DNA of 53,740 nt from an uncultured Alphaproteobacteria bacterium (GTDB lineage: Bacteria > Pseudomonadota > Alphaproteobacteria > Methylaequorales > Methylaequoraceae): assembly GCA_902590895.1 (NCBI GenBank), contig CACIYM010000004.1, forward strand, positions 1 to 53,740, given 5' to 3'. The translations under genes were made by a program, and so were the position numbers. Shown here piece by piece: positions 44,510-53,322 of this stretch. Under the pieces are notes generated by a model, which searched no databases, was not told the origin of the DNA, and saw only the letters and a program-made list of their open reading frames with translations. Position 1 is the first letter of the stretch. The number at the start of each line of letters is the position of its first letter.

Positions 44510-45868
44510 ATGAAAAAAACAGATGATCAAATAGATTTTAATTTTTCTAGGCCAATAGATGTTCAAATAAATTTAGAAGTAGAATTTATTAATTTTGTTT
44601 TAAAAGAAATAAATTATGAAAAAGAAAAAAATTTAATTTTTGATAAACATCTAAAATTCTTAATTTTAGAGCTTTTTTATTGTTGGCTTGAATCTAATAA
44701 CCAAATGCTTTCAGTTTCTATGTCAAAAAGAGGCTACTTATCTAACTCAAGATATAATCCAAACAAGATATCTTCATACACAATAAGAGTTATAAATTTT
44801 CTAAAAAAAGAAAATTATATCCAGTTTTATCCTGGCTTTTTTGATTCAATAAGAAAAAAAAGCAGGTTATCAAGAATTAAAGCTTCGGATAAATTAATCA
44901 ATCTATTTAAAAATATCAAATTACCTCCAAAAATAAAAATCAATCACCCTTTAAGGGAGTTTTTAATTAAAACCGATGGAAAAAAAAAGATCGAATACTC
45001 TGATGATTTTGAAACACAAGACGTTAAAGAAATAATCTACAATTATAATGAATTAATTTCTAAGACAATTATCGACATCCCACTACTGGAGGAACCATAT
45101 GTAAATAGACATGATAATAAAAAAATAATTATTTCAAGAACTGCGTCAAACGCTAATTATATATTTCAAGGAAGCCCATTTAAAAAATTTAAAATTGAGG
45201 GATGCTGGTGGAATAGAATTGATCTAGAATTTTTAGCAATATATGCAAAATTTTTTATTGTAAATGATAGTCCTACAGTTTTTTTTGATCTAAGTGAAAA
45301 ATTTAATATTTTTTTAAAAAAAAAAATTGGGATTGAAAATATTTTTAAAAAAAAAGACTTAGAAAATTTTGGGAGATCTCAAATATGTTATCTTATAATA
45401 AAAGGAGTAAACTCAAAAAATTTTGAAAGTTTTTTTAGGTCTGTTTTAACAGAAAAAAAAAAATATTTTAAAAACGAAGGTTTACCTGCTAAGGAAATAA
45501 AAAACAGGCTTCATGTTTTTATAGAAAATAACCAGTTTATTTCAAATTATTTTTTTAGAAGTTATAGATTAAATTGGGATGAATATTTGATGGATGTATT
45601 TTATAATTTATTAAAGAAATGCGTCCCAGCAAATATTCCTGTCTACTTAATAAAAGATAAAATTTATTCGCCTAAAACTTTTTCTGAAATAGTTAAATCA
45701 AATCTTGATCAAATTTTAAAACTAACATTGAGTGAAAAAAAAAATGAAATTGGTTTCACAGATTGCGCATCATATAACTTTAAATCAAAAGGTTTTTTTA
45801 GTAGAATGTTCAAATCAAGTAATTCTAGTTCAAGACGATATATTGAAAGAGTAAAAACTTATAAATAG
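44510..45868 (+). CDS. Unrecognised 452-aa protein; possible degenerate plasmid-replication/polymerase-palm-like protein
   Basis: No confident family. Residues about 65-135 look like a winged-helix DNA-binding segment (SYTIRVINFLKKENYIQFYP, then SRIKASDKLINLF). From residue 228 the order KIEGCWWNRID (WW 233-234), TVFFDLSEKF (Asp260), GRSQICYLIIKGVN and IPVYLIKDKIYSPKT (Lys-Asp 382-383) resembles, from memory, a family of plasmid/phage proteins with GRFYGGWWQ, a motif-A-like D-x-S-x-x-H, and a motif-C-like IHDS. Here the HD dyad would be KD, arguing against catalysis. It lies 8 bp before a cyclic-nucleotide-binding gene. Base composition is as AT-rich as the neighbours, so recent transfer is not indicated. 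Confidence 0.75.
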   Translation: MKKTDDQIDFNFSRPIDVQINLEVEFINFVLKEINYEKEKNLIFDKHLKFLILELFYCWLESNNQMLSVSMSKRGYLSNSRYNPNKISSYTIRVINFLKKENYIQFYPGFFDSIRKKSRLSRIKASDKLINLFKNIKLPPKIKINHPLREFLIKTDGKKKIEYSDDFETQDVKEIIYNYNELISKTIIDIPLLEEPYVNRHDNKKIIISRTASNANYIFQGSPFKKFKIEGCWWNRIDLEFLAIYAKFFIVNDSPTVFFDLSEKFNIFLKKKIGIENIFKKKDLENFGRSQICYLIIKGVNSKNFESFFRSVLTEKKKYFKNEGLPAKEIKNRLHVFIENNQFISNYFFRSYRLNWDEYLMDVFYNLLKKCVPANIPVYLIKDKIYSPKTFSEIVKSNLDQILKLTLSEKKNEIGFTDCASYNFKSKGFFSRMFKSSNSSSRRYIERVKTYK

Positions 45869-45876
45869 ATTAAATT

Positions 45877-46284
45877 ATGGTGACTACAAAATTTGGACTT
45901 AATCAATTGAAATTTAATAAGGGTAGTAAGATTTATGCAAAAGGAGATAAAGCTGATTTTGCATATTATGTGCATGTAGGTAAAGTAAATATATACTCCC
46001 CAGGCGGTTTATTACTTGGTCAAATTGGTGAAGGTGAAATTTTTGGCGAAAGAGGTCCCTCACTTGACGAGTCAAGATCAATAACAGCTGAAGCCGCAAC
46101 AAGTTGTGTTTTATACCCTATCAGCGAAAAAACTTTAAAGGAGAAGATTAAGACTGCGGATCCGGTCTTAAGGGCTATCCTGAGAAGTCTACTTATTAGA
46201 TTGAATGACATAAATGTTAAGAGTGAGGACTTTTGGAGAAATCTTAACGTTATGACATCCCTTACCAAAGGTGATGAAGGTTAA
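45877..46284 (+). CDS. Cyclic-nucleotide-binding domain protein (Crp-like CNB only)
   Basis: A 135-residue single CNB domain: FNKGSKIYAKGDKADFAYYV, the turn HVGKVNIYSPGG, then the phosphate-binding cassette GEGEIFGERGP-SLDESRSITAEAAT with its arginine, and a C-helix ending LIRLNDIN. There is no helix-turn-helix, so it is not a classical CRP regulator; it may sense cAMP/cGMP or just act as a scaffold. It is probably co-transcribed with the unrecognised 452-aa gene just upstream and ends with a 4-bp overlap with the convergent oxidoreductase gene. Confidence 0.9.
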   Translation: MVTTKFGLNQLKFNKGSKIYAKGDKADFAYYVHVGKVNIYSPGGLLLGQIGEGEIFGERGPSLDESRSITAEAATSCVLYPISEKTLKEKIKTADPVLRAILRSLLIRLNDINVKSEDFWRNLNVMTSLTKGDEG

Positions 46285-47561
46285 AGTGTATTTTTACCTT
46301 GACGGTGAAGTGTGTTTTCTTCACCGTTAACTAGATTCCAAAACTTTTGCATGTAATCTTCGCCAAACCTATCGATATTAAATTTTGAATAATCAAACAT
46401 TTTGCTAATTTTCTTTTCGCCAATTATCTCCTCGGCAACAGATTCACCTAAAACTGGAGAATACTTCATGGCTTGACCGGAGCCTAGATTATGAAATAGG
46501 TTATTTATTTTGGAATCTTTGCCAAGTATAAATCTTAAATCAGGCGTTATATCAAAAAATGATCTATATCCTGAAGCATAAACAGTTTTATCTATGTTAG
46601 AAAATCTTTTTTTTGAAATGTCTTCGTAATTTTTAATTTGATTATAGGCCAGTGACTGGTTCATTGGCTCGTTAAGATACTCTCCGCCATTAACGGCGCA
46701 TAGATCATTTAAAAAATTTTTCGCTATCTCATAGACAGACCTTTTTCGTGGTTGATGAGCGTGCATTTTATTTCCTCGCCAAGACCTGAAATAACAAAGG
46801 TTTGTATAATCAGCGATAATTGGATATTCATATTTAATTTGTCTAGGACTTTCCATCCAGTTAACTACTGAAACTGGTTCGATGGTAACTGGTATCTTTA
46901 ACCCGATTTTTGAAAACAATTGCGCGCTCCATGCTCCTGTTGCATTGACAAAGTTCTTTGCGTCAAATTTTCCATTGTTTGTTGTACATGAAATAATTTT
47001 ATTCCCATCGGTAATTATAGCATCAACTTCAGTCTTTTCAAAAAGTTCCACACCATTTTCATCTATAGCGTCGTATAAAACTGAACGAAGAATACTTGGG
47101 TCTAGTTGAAACGCATCTGGTTCGTAGTAATATGATTCATCTTTATCGATAATTAAAGTATCTCCACATTTTTCTACTGCTGATTCGGGGGAAATTTCCT
47201 CAAAGATCAAGTCGATTTTTTTCATTCTTTCAGACAGATCATTCCACGCGGGGTTTTCGCCGTCGGAATTTTTTTTAGCTATCCATATAGCTCCAAAGGG
47301 GTCGATTTCCATATTTTTGCCCCAATGTTTCTCTAAATTTTTCCACATGTTGGAGCTTATTGAAGCCATTACTGATGCATCAGGGTCAGCATTTGCTGAT
47401 CTTACTATACCTGAGTGTCGAGATGATTCGGCCGCGCACAATACGGCCTTGTCTAAAAGACATACCTTTTCTCCTCTACCAATCTCATTCAACTTTCGTT
47501 GAAGTGAAATTGCTGTGGCTGCACCTAAGCAACCACCTCCAATAACAACTGTATGATACAT
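46281..47561 (-). CDS. FAD-dependent oxidoreductase, DAO family
   Basis: A 426-residue flavoprotein with the dinucleotide motif VVIGGGCLGAATAISLQRKL and the DAO-family stretch ESSRHSGIVRSANAD after the second strand. The middle has NATGAWSAQLFSKIGLKIPV and the C-terminus FHNLGSGQAMKYSPVLGESV. Related enzymes oxidise N-methylated or D-amino acids (sarcosine, dimethylglycine, D-amino acids); the substrate cannot be fixed. The ATG has a strong ribosome-binding site (GAGGG). The 3' end carries a 9-bp hairpin inside the coding sequence. Confidence 0.9.
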   Translation of the reverse strand: MYHTVVIGGGCLGAATAISLQRKLNEIGRGEKVCLLDKAVLCAAESSRHSGIVRSANADPDASVMASISSNMWKNLEKHWGKNMEIDPFGAIWIAKKNSDGENPAWNDLSERMKKIDLIFEEISPESAVEKCGDTLIIDKDESYYYEPDAFQLDPSILRSVLYDAIDENGVELFEKTEVDAIITDGNKIISCTTNNGKFDAKNFVNATGAWSAQLFSKIGLKIPVTIEPVSVVNWMESPRQIKYEYPIIADYTNLCYFRSWRGNKMHAHQPRKRSVYEIAKNFLNDLCAVNGGEYLNEPMNQSLAYNQIKNYEDISKKRFSNIDKTVYASGYRSFFDITPDLRFILGKDSKINNLFHNLGSGQAMKYSPVLGESVAEEIIGEKKISKMFDYSKFNIDRFGEDYMQKFWNLVNGEENTLHRQGKNTL

Positions 47562-47623
47562 ATTTCCCTCTTTAGTAATTATTGTTATAAATAAAAAAAA
47601 AACAAGTAATTTTAAGGAACATC

Positions 47624-49003
47624 GTGAATAATATTTTTTTTGGTAAAGGTTGGGCGTTTAAAATTTATAAAAGCGAATTTTATAAATCTTTTGATTTATT
47701 AAGTCTGCAATACTTAGATATAAAAAAATATCCTTATCTTCTTGAAAGCTCCTCACGAGGTAATTTAAAAAATAGGTATTCAATATTGTTTTATAAACCG
47801 GAGTTTTCTATTGAAAAAAATACAAATAATTTTTTAGTTGAACTTGATAAGCATTGGTTGAGAAATAAGATTGATCAAGACAAATTAGTTTGGAAAGATA
47901 AAAAATTACCGTTTGTGGGGGGATGGTTTGTTTATTTTGGGTATGAGCTATCTAAAGAAATTGAACCTACATTAAATATCCCTGACTCTCCTTTTGAATT
48001 ACCAACTGCTTTTGCAAGTAGAGTTAAAACAGCATTAATATTTGACCACGTTGACAACGAAATTTTTTTAGTCTCAGAGGATACAGAAAAATTTAAAACA
48101 ATTTGTAAAGATATTGAAACGGATTTTGACAAAATGCTTAAAGTCAAAGATAATTTTATTGGAAATATAGAATTACTAAATAAAGGATCGGAAGAAGAGC
48201 ACCAATCTCAGGTTAGGAAGTGTATCGAGTACATATTTCAAGGAGAGATATTTCAAGCAAATTTGTCAAGACTTTGGAATTATAAAGTCGATAATGGAAT
48301 TAAAGCCTTTGATATTTACAAACAACTAAGAATTAAAAATCCTTCACCTTTTTCTGGTTTAGTAAACTATAATGACAGCTTCATTATAAGTTCTTCCCCC
48401 GAAAGACTGGTATCTGTTAATGACAACTTTTTAGAAACTAGACCTATTGCAGGTACTAGGCCTAGAGGAAGTTCAGGTTTACATGATATAGAACTTTCTA
48501 ATGAACTAATAAATTCTGATAAGGAAAAAGCTGAGCACCTTATGTTAGTTGATTTAGAAAGGAATGATATATCGAAGGTTTGTGAGCCGGGGTCTGTGAA
48601 AGTAAATGAAATGATGACTATTGAATCTTATGCTCATGTTCACCATATCGTGTCAAATGTTTGTGGTCAAAAAATTAAAAACGTAAGTCCTGGTAAAGTA
48701 ATTTCATCAGTTTTTCCTGGTGGAACAATTACTGGTTGTCCAAAGGTTAGATGTATGGAAATCCTTGGTGAACTTGAGAAAATAGGAAGAGGACCATATA
48801 CTGGCTCTTTTGGTTACATAACACATTCAGGAAACATGGATGTAAATATTTTAATTAGATCTATGTTGTTGGAAAATAATAACTTATATTTTAGGGCAGG
48901 TGGAGGGATCGTAGCAGATTCAGCACCAGAAGCCGAAACACTTGAAACTGAGGCTAAAGCTAACGGAATGCTAAATGCCCTAAAAGCCTTTGATGATGTC
49001 TGA
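47624..49003 (+). CDS. pabB: Aminodeoxychorismate synthase component I (PabB), with PIAGT motif
   Basis: A 459-residue chorismate-utilising enzyme. Seen are ECR-like GEIFQANLSRLW, PSPFSGLVNY, SSPERLVSV, RPIAGTRPRG (274-278), EKAEHLMLVDLERND, VHHIVSNVCG and VFPGGTITGCPKVRCME. Classical PabB has Lys in PIKGT, which acts as a nucleophile; here it is Ala, as in TrpE. I still call PabB because the length is PabB-like and a PabC-like gene overlaps it. An anthranilate synthase subunit is the alternative. The start is GTG with AAGGA 6 nt upstream. Confidence 0.82.
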   Translation: MNNIFFGKGWAFKIYKSEFYKSFDLLSLQYLDIKKYPYLLESSSRGNLKNRYSILFYKPEFSIEKNTNNFLVELDKHWLRNKIDQDKLVWKDKKLPFVGGWFVYFGYELSKEIEPTLNIPDSPFELPTAFASRVKTALIFDHVDNEIFLVSEDTEKFKTICKDIETDFDKMLKVKDNFIGNIELLNKGSEEEHQSQVRKCIEYIFQGEIFQANLSRLWNYKVDNGIKAFDIYKQLRIKNPSPFSGLVNYNDSFIISSSPERLVSVNDNFLETRPIAGTRPRGSSGLHDIELSNELINSDKEKAEHLMLVDLERNDISKVCEPGSVKVNEMMTIESYAHVHHIVSNVCGQKIKNVSPGKVISSVFPGGTITGCPKVRCMEILGELEKIGRGPYTGSFGYITHSGNMDVNILIRSMLLENNNLYFRAGGGIVADSAPEAETLETEAKANGMLNALKAFDDV

Positions 49004-49889
49004 TTTTATCTCTTTAGTAAATAATGAATTTACACATAATATTTCTATATTAGATAGAGGCTTTGCCTATGGCGATGGTTTTTTCGAAACTATGTTATGG
49101 AAACACTTAGGAGGTGTTGTGAAACCAAATTTAAAAGTTGAATTCTGGGAAAAACATTATGACAGAATTAAAAAAGGATGTGATTTAATGGAAATAAAAC
49201 TTCCAAATTTAATCGATTTGTTGAAGCAAAGAGAAAAAATCTTACAAAGATCATTCCTTAATGCGTCTTTACAAGAAGGTATTTTAAAACTAATTATCAC
49301 CAGAGGAATTGGTGGAAGAGGATATAAATTTGATAATAATATGAAACCTACGATTGCTTTTTTATCATTTCCAAAACCAAAAATTAATCCATTAGTTTAT
49401 GAAGATGGCGTAAAAGTTAGATTTTGTAAAAATAAACTCTACTCACACAATAGGCTGTCTGGTTTAAAACACATGAACAGGCTTGACTCTGTATTAGCAC
49501 GATCAGAATGGGAGGATGAATTTTTTGAGGGAATTATTCTAGACGAAGATACTAATTTAGTAGAGGGAACTATGACAAATATTTTTTTTGTTAAGGGAGA
49601 TATTCTGATAACACCCCCCATTGAAAAAACAGGTATCAACGGAATTTTAAGACAAGTGGTGATTGAAAAAGCAAAAAACTACTTTAAAAGAATCGAAATT
49701 TCTAAAGTCAACAAGAAAATCCTAGGTAGTTTTGACCAAATGTTTTTAACAAATTCCGTTATGAAAATAGTACCAGTAAAAAAGTTAGGGAGAAAAAAAT
49801 TTTCCATTGGAGAGAATTTAAAAAAACTAGTTAATTTTTTTAATTTAAACAACAGACTTGAATTAAAAAAAAATTTAGAACTTTCATAG
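48996..49889 (+). CDS. pabC: Aminodeoxychorismate lyase-like PLP enzyme (class IV aminotransferase fold)
   Basis: A 297-residue fold-type IV PLP enzyme. I start at the ATG of MSDFISLVN, which overlaps the pabB stop by 8 bp; two in-frame starts lie 1-2 codons before. ISILDRGFAYGDGFFETM is the diagnostic N-terminal motif. The catalytic lysine is in LSGLKHMNRLDSVLAR and the PLP-phosphate site is around EGTMTNIFFV and TGINGILRQ. It should release pyruvate from 4-amino-4-deoxychorismate to give 4-aminobenzoate for folate. A branched-chain or D-amino-acid aminotransferase is the alternative, but coupling to pabB supports PabC. Confidence 0.88.
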   Translation: MSDFISLVNNEFTHNISILDRGFAYGDGFFETMLWKHLGGVVKPNLKVEFWEKHYDRIKKGCDLMEIKLPNLIDLLKQREKILQRSFLNASLQEGILKLIITRGIGGRGYKFDNNMKPTIAFLSFPKPKINPLVYEDGVKVRFCKNKLYSHNRLSGLKHMNRLDSVLARSEWEDEFFEGIILDEDTNLVEGTMTNIFFVKGDILITPPIEKTGINGILRQVVIEKAKNYFKRIEISKVNKKILGSFDQMFLTNSVMKIVPVKKLGRKKFSIGENLKKLVNFFNLNNRLELKKNLELS

Positions 49890-50516
49890 GTTCAATTTTT
49901 TTAAAATTGAATTTATCTCCTCTTTTTTTAGAAAATTCTCTTTTTTTAATCTCTCAATTTTAGCATTCAAGAGTTTTTTGTTATTAATAGTTTTAAGAAT
50001 TTCAAGATTTAATTCTATTGAATTAAAATTCTTAGGATTAATTTTGTATATTTTTTCAAGTATCGAAATGGCACTCATTAGTTGATTTGTATTTTTTTTA
50101 AGCATTGCTAATTCGTATAAAATAACTTCATTATTTGGAAAATATTTTAAAGAATTGTTATAGTGTAAATCTGCTTTTTGAAAATGACCAGATATAAAGC
50201 AGGTTCTTGCTAATAACATCCATCCTTCAAAATCATTGGGTTTTTTTTTAAGTTTATTTTCTAAAAAAAAAACAATTTCTTTAGGTTTTAGGTCAGCAAA
50301 CTTCTCAGGATCCTTAGATAATACTCTTATTTGTTTTTCTAGTTTTTTGCTGTAGGAAAATGAATTCTTGTTACCTTTGAAATTGTAAATAATTAGACTT
50401 GCAAAAAAAATAAAACAAAAAGAAAACAAAAAAAACTTTTTATTTTTTGAAAATCTTAGTAAATAAAAAATTGAAAAAAAAATTGTTAAAATTGCCAGAA
50501 ATATAAAAATTCCCAT
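49884..50516 (-). CDS. ccmI: CcmI-like TPR cytochrome c maturation protein
   Basis: A 210-residue protein starting at MGIFIFLAIL, whose ATG overlaps the ccmH stop (TAATG). Two N-terminal membrane helices (about 2-18 and 27-44) are followed by TPRs: LENKLKKKPNDFEGWMLLAR, then GHFQKADLHYNNSLKYFP and AISILEKIYKINP. CcmI delivers the apocytochrome CxxCH segment to the CcmF-CcmH haem ligation complex. It is shorter than the roughly 350-400-residue CcmI of many alphaproteobacteria. The 3' end overlaps pabC by 6 bp. Confidence 0.87.
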   Translation of the reverse strand: MGIFIFLAILTIFFSIFYLLRFSKNKKFFLFSFCFIFFASLIIYNFKGNKNSFSYSKKLEKQIRVLSKDPEKFADLKPKEIVFFLENKLKKKPNDFEGWMLLARTCFISGHFQKADLHYNNSLKYFPNNEVILYELAMLKKNTNQLMSAISILEKIYKINPKNFNSIELNLEILKTINNKKLLNAKIERLKKENFLKKEEINSILKKLNL

Positions 50517-50893
50517 TAATTCTTTCTCCTGAAAAAAAGATATGAAAGAAATATAAAAAATATCAAAGGAAAAATCCATAACCCTAATGTGTCATATCTA
50601 AAGGGTGGGGAAAATAAAACAAAATCTCCATAGCGAGAATGGACAAAAGAGATAATTTCTTTTTTACTTTCTCCCTCAGTAAGTTTTTTCCTTACTAGAA
50701 GCCTCAAATCCTTTGCAATATCAGCATTTGAATTTTCAATATCTTCATTCTGACAAACGAGACATCTTAAATTTCTTCCTATTTCTCTTGCTATTTCTTC
50801 TAGTTCTGTATTTTCTAAGATTTCATCAGGTTCGACAGATTTTGAAAGGTCAGCATTAAAAATTAAAAAAAAAATTGTAATAAAAAGCTTCAT
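50516..50893 (-). CDS. ccmH: CcmH thiol-disulfide protein of cytochrome c maturation
   Basis: A 125-residue periplasmic membrane-anchored protein with signal peptide (FITIFFLIFNADLS), the redox motif LRCLVCQNEDIENSNADIA (CLVC) and the following LVRKKLTEGESKKEIISF. RYGDFVLFSPPF precedes a C-terminal membrane helix. It reduces or presents the apocytochrome cysteines for haem attachment. Its ATG overlaps the ccmG stop by 4 bp; its stop overlaps the ccmI start. Confidence 0.95.
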   Translation of the reverse strand: MKLFITIFFLIFNADLSKSVEPDEILENTELEEIAREIGRNLRCLVCQNEDIENSNADIAKDLRLLVRKKLTEGESKKEIISFVHSRYGDFVLFSPPFRYDTLGLWIFPLIFFIFLSYLFFRRKN

Positions 50894-51399
50894 TCTCTTG
50901 CTAGAATTTTAAAAATTTTACTTAAATCTTTTTTAGTTATTGGTCCAACGTGTTTGTATAAAATCTTTCCATCACCGTTAATAAGAAATGTTTCGGGTAG
51001 GCCATAAACTCCCCAATTTATACTGGCAGAACCATCATTGTCCAAACCTATTGCTTTAAAAGGGTTTCCTGACTTCTTTAACCAGTTATAAATTTTATTA
51101 TCACTATCTTTTTTGGCAATACCATAAATTGGAAATTTTTCTGATAATTTAATTAAATTTGGATGCTCTACTTTACAAGGAGGACACCAAGAAGCAAAAA
51201 AATTGACTATCTTTAAATCCTTGCTTTCTAATAAATCTAATTTTTTAAAAAATGGAAAAAGTTTAGTTTTATTTAATTTAAAATCTGGAATTTCCTTTTC
51301 AATTAAATTAGATGGAATTATTGATGGGTCTTTCTCCAATCCCTTATAAAAAAAAAATGATATTATTACTAGAGAGATAACTAGGAAAAAGTACTTCAA
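50890..51399 (-). CDS. ccmG: CcmG/DsbE thiol:disulfide oxidoreductase
   Basis: A 169-residue membrane-anchored periplasmic thioredoxin. The N-terminal helix (YFFLVISLVIISFFFY) is followed by the TlpA-like domain with NFFASWCPPCKVEHPNL (WCPPC) and the cis-proline region INWGVYGLPETFLI; GKILYKHVGPI matches CcmG. It supplies reducing equivalents to CcmH/apocytochrome. The start is a TTG overlapping the ccmF TGA stop. Confidence 0.95.
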   Translation of the reverse strand: MKYFFLVISLVIISFFFYKGLEKDPSIIPSNLIEKEIPDFKLNKTKLFPFFKKLDLLESKDLKIVNFFASWCPPCKVEHPNLIKLSEKFPIYGIAKKDSDNKIYNWLKKSGNPFKAIGLDNDGSASINWGVYGLPETFLINGDGKILYKHVGPITKKDLSKIFKILARE

Positions 51400-53318
51400 T
51401 TTTTAATCCTTAAGGTTTTGATAAGAGATATAGCACCACCCAAACTTAAAAGAAAAACACCAATCCAAATCCATAGTGTAAATGGATTATACCAAATTCT
51501 TGTAGTCCAAGATTGATTATCATTTAGTGAATTTTTATCTCCTATTGCAATATAAAGATCACCAAATATGGTAGAGTATATTGCCGCCTCTGTAGTAATC
51601 TGGTCAGAGGAATTGTAAAACCTTCTTTCAGGATAAAGAGATTTAAGATATTCTCCCTTTTTATAAATTTTAAACTCCCCCATTTCACTAATGTAGTTTG
51701 GGCCCTCAACGTTATTGACTCCCATGAACTTAACATCAAATTTGGATATTGAGATAATTTGATTAGGATCCTGAAATTGGATTTTTTCTTTTTTTAGAAT
51801 TGATGTTCCTGTCGCACCAATAATTAACAGTCCAATACCTATGTGCGCTGTAAGTTGTGAAAGATTTTTTAACGGCACCTTTTTGAAGGTTAATTTAGGT
51901 TTTAGTGAAATAAATTTTGTAAATTCAAATAAAGAACTGGTTATAATCCATGATGAAAAAATGAAAAAGATTATAGACAAGATTGGGCCACCAAAATTCA
52001 AGTACCACACAAACAGAGCAACAATGAAAAAGATAAACAGCAAAATTTTCAATCTGTTAATTAGATTAAAAAAGTCATCATTGCCCCATTTAAGAAAAGG
52101 ACCGAAAATCATCCCTATGACTAGTGGGAAAATTATTGGGGCTAGTATAGAATTAAAAAATGGAGCACCTACCGAAATCTTAGTATTAAAAATTACTCCA
52201 GAAAATAGTGGATATACTGTGCCTAGCAAGATGGTAAAACTTAGTGTGAGCATAAATATATTATTTAACGATATTGCTCCTTCTTTTGAGATTAGATTGA
52301 TGTTATTTTTTTTGGGAAAAAAACTCCCGCTTTTAATGTAAAAAAATAATCCCGCACCTGTAACCAAAATCAATAAAAGTAAAATGAATAACCCTCTGGA
52401 AGGATCGTTTGCAAATGCATGAACTGAGATCAAAACTCCTGATCTCACTAAGAAAGTTCCAAGAAGGCTTAAAGTAAAAGTTATTATTGAAAGTAAAAGA
52501 GTCCATTTTAAAAGTAATTTTCTTTTGCTAGAAATAAGAATTGTGTGAAGAAGAGCTGATGCTGTGAGCCATGGAAGTAGAGAAGCATTTTCTACTGGAT
52601 CCCAAAACCAAAAACCTCCCCAGCCCAATTCATAATAAGCCCACCAGCTTCCAAGCCCAATACCTAAAGTTAAAAAAGTCCAAGAGGCAAAAACCCATGG
52701 TCTTAACACATTTACAAAATCATCTTTTTTGATTTTAAAAAGGAGTACAGCCAAGGAAATCGAGTAAACTATCGAAAATCCAACATATCCAAGATACAAA
52801 AGCGGTGGATGAATTATTAAACCAGGATCTTGAAGTAGTGGATTTAAGTCTGATCCTTCAATTTCTGGAGGAAAACTTCTTTCAAAAGGGTTTGATGTTA
52901 GAACTATAAATAAACCTATTAGAAAAATTAAGGTATTTTGGACGTAAAGTGTTTTAGTTTTTATGTCCTTGTTTTTTATGTTTTGAATTGAGAATAAAAA
53001 ACCGAAAAAAGTCATTACAAGAAGCCACAAAAGTATAGAGCCTTCATGATTTCCCCAAACACCAGTTATTTTATAAATAATTGGAAGTTGAGTATTTGAA
53101 TTGTTCACTACAACATTTAAAGAAAAGTCTGATACTAGAAAAGAGTAAGCCAAACAAAAGAATGACAAAAGTGTAAAAGTAAAAATTAAAACACTAAGTT
53201 TTTCTTGTGAAAATAAAAGAACATTTTTACTGATGTTAGAAAGTATTGGTTGTAAGAAGCCAAAGCTCGAGAAAACCAGAGTTAGAATTAAAAAAAAAAT
53301 ACCTAATTCAGCTATCAT
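51396..53318 (-). CDS. ccmF: CcmF haem lyase subunit
   Basis: A 640-residue polytopic membrane protein starting at MIAELGIFFLILTL, the usual CcmF N-terminus; the longer frame (TTG at 53339) would overlap ccmE. The WWD-domain core GWGGFWFWDPVENASLLPWL and histidine-containing loops HPPLLYLGYVGFS and LGIGLGSWWAYYELG are visible, and LTAHIGIGLLIIGATGTSI lies in the C-terminal part. It transfers haem from CcmE to apocytochrome c in the periplasm. It follows ccmE with a 4-bp gap. Confidence 0.96.
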   Translation of the reverse strand: MIAELGIFFLILTLVFSSFGFLQPILSNISKNVLLFSQEKLSVLIFTFTLLSFFCLAYSFLVSDFSLNVVVNNSNTQLPIIYKITGVWGNHEGSILLWLLVMTFFGFLFSIQNIKNKDIKTKTLYVQNTLIFLIGLFIVLTSNPFERSFPPEIEGSDLNPLLQDPGLIIHPPLLYLGYVGFSIVYSISLAVLLFKIKKDDFVNVLRPWVFASWTFLTLGIGLGSWWAYYELGWGGFWFWDPVENASLLPWLTASALLHTILISSKRKLLLKWTLLLSIITFTLSLLGTFLVRSGVLISVHAFANDPSRGLFILLLLILVTGAGLFFYIKSGSFFPKKNNINLISKEGAISLNNIFMLTLSFTILLGTVYPLFSGVIFNTKISVGAPFFNSILAPIIFPLVIGMIFGPFLKWGNDDFFNLINRLKILLFIFFIVALFVWYLNFGGPILSIIFFIFSSWIITSSLFEFTKFISLKPKLTFKKVPLKNLSQLTAHIGIGLLIIGATGTSILKKEKIQFQDPNQIISISKFDVKFMGVNNVEGPNYISEMGEFKIYKKGEYLKSLYPERRFYNSSDQITTEAAIYSTIFGDLYIAIGDKNSLNDNQSWTTRIWYNPFTLWIWIGVFLLSLGGAISLIKTLRIKN

Positions 53319-53322
53319 GTTA

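Noticed and set aside
46302-46327. 9-bp perfect hairpin (ACGGTGAAG / CTTCACCGT) just after the CNB gene, considered as a terminator
   Set aside because: It lies inside the coding end of the convergent oxidoreductase gene and has no T-run on either side.
49891-49911. 9-bp inverted repeat TTCAATTTT / AAAATTGAA at the pabC-ccmI junction
   Set aside because: Nearly all A/T, inside the ccmI coding sequence, and expected by chance in this composition.
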